Position numbers and translations under genes: made by a program | NCBI GenBank assembly: GCA_964590005.1 | Contig: CAZPVJ010000113.1 | Location: 1 to 46,679 of the forward strand | Reading direction: 5' to 3' | Origin: CALJFL01 sp964590005 | GTDB lineage: Bacteria; Pseudomonadota; Gammaproteobacteria; Pseudomonadales; Halieaceae | DNA length: 46,679 bases | In this document: piece by piece, positions 43,206-46,679 of the stretch | Position numbering within the stretch: position 1 is the first letter of the stretch | How the letters are laid out: each line of letters opens with the position of its first letter | Notes under the pieces: generated by a model | Told to the model about the DNA's origin: nothing | The model's database searches: none | Seen by the model: the letters and a program-made list of their open reading frames with translations, nothing else

Positions 43206-44609
43206 ATGTCTGACGAGCAGACCCCGCAACAGGAAATGGCCGCGATGATCGAGCGATCACGCAAGGCTCAGGAGCAGATTGCCCACTACACCCAGGAGCA
43301 GGTCGACGAACTGATCAGGGCGATGGTTTATGCCGTGGCGCGCGAGGACCGGGCAGAAGAGATTGCCCAGTTCACGGTAGACGAGACGCAGCTGGGCAAT
43401 TACGAAGGCAAGTATCTCAAGATTCATCGCAAGACCCGGGCGACCCTGATGGATATCATCGACGATAAGTCTGTCGGCGTCATCGAAGAAGACCCGGAGC
43501 GCAACCTGGTCAAAATCGCCAAGCCCGTGGGCGTTATCGGCGCGCTGTCGCCCTCTACCAATCCAGAGGCAACGCCGGTGATCAAAGGTATTTCGGCGAT
43601 CAAGGGGCGCAACTCCATCATCGTTGCGCCGCACCCGCGAGCGAAACTGACCAACAAGAAAATCTGTGACTATATGCGTGACGCGCTGGAGCGCTGTGGT
43701 GCTCCCGCTGACCTGGTCATTGCCATTGAGGTTCCTTCACTGGAACTGACCAATGAGCTGATGGCCCAGTGTGACCGCGTACTTGCCACCGGTGGTGGCG
43801 CAATGGTCCATGCTGCCTACTCAAGCGGCACCCCGGCGCTGGGCGTGGGCGTCGGCAATGCCTGCATTACGGTCGACGATAGTGCTGATCTTGAAGAGAC
43901 GGCCGAGAAGATACGGATATCCAAGACCCTGGACCTGGCGGCGTCCTGTTCGTCGGACAATTCAGTACTGGTATTCGAGTCCGTCTACGATGAGCTGGTT
44001 CACAAGCTTGAAATGGAAGGCGGCTACGTCGTCAATGATGAAGAGAAGCAGAAGTTGCAGGACACGATTTGGCACGATGGCCACCTGAACACCTCGATCG
44101 TCGCACAGCCCGCTTACAAAATTGCCGGTATGGCGGGGATCGAACTACCCGAGGGTAAGCAGTTTCTCATCGTCCCCGAAACAGGCGCGGGTCCCGATCA
44201 CCCGTTCTCTGGCGAGAAATTGTCGGTAGTGATGGCGCTGTACAAGGTGAAAGATATTCAGGATTCCATTCGCCTCACCAATGCCATCCAGTCCTACCAG
44301 GGGCAGGGCCATTCCTGTGGTATCTACTCCTACAACGACGACAACATAATGACCTTTGCCCACGCGACCAAGACCTCGCGGGTTATGGTGAACCAGCCAC
44401 AGGCGGCTTCCAATAGCGGCAACCTCTGGAACGGCATGCGTCAGACCTTTTCACTGGGTTGTGGCTCATGGGGTGGCAACGCAACGAATAACAACATCAC
44501 CTGGCGCGACCTGATCAACGAGACATGGGTTTCCAAGCCGTTGGCCGAGACCAAGGTTATCCCCGGTGATGCCGAGCTCTTCGGCGATGTGATGGCGAAG
44601 TTCGAGTAA
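43206..44609 (+). CDS. CoA-acylating aldehyde dehydrogenase (AdhE/sulfoacetaldehyde dehydrogenase type)
   Basis: A 467-residue enzyme oxidising an aldehyde to its acyl-CoA with NAD+. It follows the aldehyde-dehydrogenase half of AdhE: NPEATPVIKGISAIKGRN, APHPRAK, ATGGGAMVHAAYSSG, the catalytic Cys248 in AASCSSDNS, INxIVxQPAYKIA-like NTSIVAQPAYKIAG, and LGCGSWGGN. There is no iron-ADH domain. AGGAG precedes the ATG by 7 bp. It occupies the place where related valine clusters carry mmsA but is from a different, shorter acylating family. With isobutyryl-CoA dehydrogenase next, isobutyraldehyde is an attractive substrate; acetaldehyde or sulfoacetaldehyde remain possible. Confidence 0.88.
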   Translation: MSDEQTPQQEMAAMIERSRKAQEQIAHYTQEQVDELIRAMVYAVAREDRAEEIAQFTVDETQLGNYEGKYLKIHRKTRATLMDIIDDKSVGVIEEDPERNLVKIAKPVGVIGALSPSTNPEATPVIKGISAIKGRNSIIVAPHPRAKLTNKKICDYMRDALERCGAPADLVIAIEVPSLELTNELMAQCDRVLATGGGAMVHAAYSSGTPALGVGVGNACITVDDSADLEETAEKIRISKTLDLAASCSSDNSVLVFESVYDELVHKLEMEGGYVVNDEEKQKLQDTIWHDGHLNTSIVAQPAYKIAGMAGIELPEGKQFLIVPETGAGPDHPFSGEKLSVVMALYKVKDIQDSIRLTNAIQSYQGQGHSCGIYSYNDDNIMTFAHATKTSRVMVNQPQAASNSGNLWNGMRQTFSLGCGSWGGNATNNNITWRDLINETWVSKPLAETKVIPGDAELFGDVMAKFE

Positions 44610-44616
44610 GTCGACA

Positions 44617-45777
44617 GTGGATTTCTCCCTGAGCGACGACCAGCAGGCGTTCGTTGAGAGCGCCCGCGCATTCTCTGAGGGCGTCCTCGCCCCGCGAGCG
44701 GCGGAGTGGGACGAGACTGCCCACTTCCCCAAAGAAGCACTTGCCCAGGCCGGCGAATTGGGCTTCATGGGTATGTATACCCCGGAGGCCGCCGGCGGGT
44801 TGGCCCTGCCTCGGCTTGATGCCAGCCTGATTGTTGAAGAGCTGGCCAAAGGCTGCACCACGACGGCCGCTTTCCTCACCATTCACAATATGGCCACCAG
44901 CATGATCGGCAAGTATTGCGCTCAATCGGTGATTGACGAGTGGTGCCCCGACCTGGTGATGGGTAGCAAGCTGGCATCGTATTGCCTGACTGAGCCCGGT
45001 GCTGGCTCTGATGCAGCCTCGTTGCGAACTTCTGCCACGCAGGATGGCGATGACTACATCGTTAACGGTAGTAAGGTCTTTATTTCGGGCGCCGGCGAAA
45101 CTGATGTTCTGGTGGTCATGTTGCGTACCGGGGACGCCGGCCCGAAGGGCATTTCTGCGCTTTTAATACCGGCGGATGCGGAGGGTGTCTCCTACGGTAA
45201 AAAGGAAGACAAGATGGGTTGGAATGCGCAGCCCACTCGCATGGTGACCTTTGACAACGTCCGGGTGCCCGTAGCCAATAGGCTGGGCGTGGAAGGGCAG
45301 GGCTTTGCCATCGCGATGGAAGGGCTTGACGGTGGTCGTATCAATATCGCTACTTGCAGTGTGGGCACTGCCCAACAAGCGCTGGAAGAAGCGACTGCTT
45401 ATGTGCAAGAGCGCAAGCAGTTCAACAGCGCTATCGCCGACTTCCAGGCCACTCAGTTCAAGTTGGCGGATATGCTCACCGAGCTGGTTGCTGCCCGCCA
45501 GATGATTCGACTGGCCGCGAGTAAGCTCGATAATGGCGATGGGCAGGCAACTACCTACTGCGCCATGGCCAAACGGTTCGCCACGGATGCCGGCTTCAAC
45601 ATTTGCAATGACGCCCTGCAGCTATTTGGCGGCTACGGCTACATCAAAGAGTACCCACTGGAACGGCATGTACGTGACACCCGGGTCCACCAGATTCTCG
45701 AAGGGACCAACGAAATCATGCGCGTTATTGTTTCTCGCCGTTTGCTGATGGACGGCGCATTGGAGGTTATAAAATGA
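44617..45777 (+). CDS. Isobutyryl-CoA dehydrogenase (acyl-CoA dehydrogenase)
   Basis: A 386-residue FAD enzyme making methacrylyl-CoA from isobutyryl-CoA. Several segments resemble human ACAD8 closely: GCTTTAAFLTIHNMA, SYCLTEPGAGSDAASL, ISGAGETDVLVVMLRTG, GWNAQPTRMVTF and PVANRLGVEGQGF. The catalytic Glu362 is in LEGTNEIMR. The start is GTG at 44617, 7 bp after the aldehyde dehydrogenase stop; the ribosome site is weak. It overlaps the following hydratase by 4 bp (ATGA). A generic short-chain acyl-CoA dehydrogenase is the alternative. Confidence 0.92.
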   Translation: MDFSLSDDQQAFVESARAFSEGVLAPRAAEWDETAHFPKEALAQAGELGFMGMYTPEAAGGLALPRLDASLIVEELAKGCTTTAAFLTIHNMATSMIGKYCAQSVIDEWCPDLVMGSKLASYCLTEPGAGSDAASLRTSATQDGDDYIVNGSKVFISGAGETDVLVVMLRTGDAGPKGISALLIPADAEGVSYGKKEDKMGWNAQPTRMVTFDNVRVPVANRLGVEGQGFAIAMEGLDGGRINIATCSVGTAQQALEEATAYVQERKQFNSAIADFQATQFKLADMLTELVAARQMIRLAASKLDNGDGQATTYCAMAKRFATDAGFNICNDALQLFGGYGYIKEYPLERHVRDTRVHQILEGTNEIMRVIVSRRLLMDGALEVIK

Positions 45778-46562
45778 GTCTAAGTACGTCCGATAAATTG
45801 AAAGTTACCGTATCAGGGCACACGGCCCAGATCACCATCGACAATCCAGCTGCGAATACCTGGGATACCGAAAGCCTGCCGGCTTTGAAGGAACTGGTTA
45901 ACGCCCTGAACGCGGATCGCTCGATCTTTGCCCTGGTGCTTACCGGCGCTGGCGACAAGTTTTTCTCCGCCGGCGCCGACCTGAAGCTTTTTGCCGATGG
46001 CAATCCTGACACCGCAAGGGATATGTCCCGCTATTTTGGTGAGGGTTTCGAATGCTTGTCTGACTTTAGGGGCGTATCGATTGCGGCAATCAACGGCTTT
46101 GCGATGGGCGGAGGCCTCGAAGTGGCCCTTGCTTGTGATATCCGGATAGCCGAGGAACAAGCACAGATGGCACTGCCCGAGGCAAAGGTGGGTTTATTGC
46201 CCTGCGCGGGTGGTACCCAGCGGCTGTCCTGGCTGGTCGGCGAGGGCTGGGCCAAGAAAATGATTCTTTGCGGCGAGCGTATCAAGGCCGACACGGCCGA
46301 GAAGATTGGCCTGGTCGAAGAGGTTGTGCCGACAGGCACCGCGCTGGAGCGCGCCATGGCGCTTGCCGAGCAGGTTGGCGAACAGAGCCCTATCTCCGTC
46401 ACCTATTGCAAGGAATTGATCCACGTCGCGCGTGATAACGCCATGGGCGAAGCGCTGCCTTATGAACGCCAGAAGTTTGTCGACCTGTTTAGCACTGACG
46501 ATCAGCGCGAGGGCGTGAATGCCTTCCTTGAAAAGCGCAAGCCTGTCTGGAAGAACAGCTGA
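45774..46562 (+). CDS. Enoyl-CoA hydratase (probably methacrylyl-CoA)
   Basis: A 262-residue crotonase-fold enzyme. The oxyanion-hole segments are FFSAGADLKLF and AMGGGLEVALACDIRIA. Both catalytic glutamates are retained, one in GGGLE and one in LPEAKVGLLP, before GGTQRL, so a working hydratase is expected. Overlap with the acyl-CoA dehydrogenase (ATGA) and with the next gene (TGATG) indicates tight coupling. Context suggests hydration of methacrylyl-CoA to 3-hydroxyisobutyryl-CoA; this is an inference. Confidence 0.9.
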   Translation: MSLSTSDKLKVTVSGHTAQITIDNPAANTWDTESLPALKELVNALNADRSIFALVLTGAGDKFFSAGADLKLFADGNPDTARDMSRYFGEGFECLSDFRGVSIAAINGFAMGGGLEVALACDIRIAEEQAQMALPEAKVGLLPCAGGTQRLSWLVGEGWAKKMILCGERIKADTAEKIGLVEEVVPTGTALERAMALAEQVGEQSPISVTYCKELIHVARDNAMGEALPYERQKFVDLFSTDDQREGVNAFLEKRKPVWKNS

Positions 46563-46679
46563 TGTCGGTCGTACTGTTTGATGAGCTAGCCGCAGCGTCC
46601 GGGAAAATAGGGCGGGTAACCCTGAATGTAGAGCCTACCCTGAACTCCCTGACCCTGGAGATGGTCGACCTGCTGCAGG
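46562..46679 (+). CDS. Probable 3-hydroxyisobutyryl-CoA hydrolase, 5' part only
   Basis: 39 codons are visible before the window ends. The sequence starts MSVVLFDELAASSGKIG and continues VTLNVEPTLNSLTLEMVDLL. This is the N-terminus of a crotonase-superfamily protein, and the LNSLTLEMV pattern is that of the hydrolase (HIBCH) group found in gammaproteobacterial valine clusters. The ATG overlaps the hydratase stop as TGATG. It would release 3-hydroxyisobutyrate. A second enoyl-CoA hydratase cannot be excluded from so little sequence. Confidence 0.75.
   Translation, partial: MSVVLFDELAAASGKIGRVTLNVEPTLNSLTLEMVDLLQ

Overview
The window reads as a chromosome segment from a free-living, aerobic, probably marine gammaproteobacterium. 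The central block accA-tilS-pyrG-kdsA-eno-ftsB-ispD-ispF-truD-pcm-nlpD-rpoS, followed further on by fdxA and mutS, is the arrangement known from Pseudomonas and its relatives. The sodium-pumping oxaloacetate decarboxylase, the peptide-scavenging genes and the one-carbon and branched-chain catabolic genes would suit a marine member of the Cellvibrionales (Halieaceae/OM60-NOR5 type). That placement is inferred from gene content and order, not from a marker-gene comparison. I saw no tRNA, rRNA, insertion sequence, prophage or CRISPR array. No gap between genes exceeds 300 bases; the largest, 33262-33476, is about 215 bases.

Bases 1-6382 form a leftward unit: a proton-coupled peptide transporter, an M1 aminopeptidase lipoprotein, a saccharopine-dehydrogenase-like reductase, and a truncated gene at the left edge with four tandem 75-bp repeats encoding a charged helix. 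Bases 6561-8126 hold a stand-alone acetolactate-synthase-like enzyme. Bases 8253-11643 are oadGAB. Bases 11720-24313 are the conserved housekeeping block: fatty acid, tRNA, nucleotide, Kdo, glycolysis, division and isoprenoid genes, ending in rpoS and a strong terminator. surE is missing from its usual place between truD and pcm, and a DUF368 membrane protein sits between pcm and nlpD.

Bases 24491-27530 hold a quinone-oxidoreductase-like gene, an uncharacterised two-helix membrane protein and a TonB-C-like exported protein. They lie between rpoS and the leftward mutS-fdxA pair. deaD diverges from mutS and is followed by a convergent WaaP/InaA-type kinase gene. Bases 33427-34880 hold an unusual glutamine-amidotransferase-like protein behind a possible 17-codon leader ORF whose stop overlaps its start.

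Bases 35075-42170 make up a formaldehyde-to-CO2 module: glutathione-dependent formaldehyde dehydrogenase (frmA), then the NAD-dependent molybdenum formate dehydrogenase genes fdsG, fdsB, fdsA, fdhD and fdsD. Bases 42214-46679 hold an AraC-type regulator diverging from a tight operon: acylating aldehyde dehydrogenase, isobutyryl-CoA dehydrogenase, enoyl-CoA hydratase, and the beginning of a probable 3-hydroxyisobutyryl-CoA hydrolase. Two near-identical 17-bp direct repeats 21 bp apart lie in the divergent promoter region. The set predicts conversion of an aldehyde such as isobutyraldehyde, or of isobutyryl-CoA from valine, to 3-hydroxyisobutyrate.
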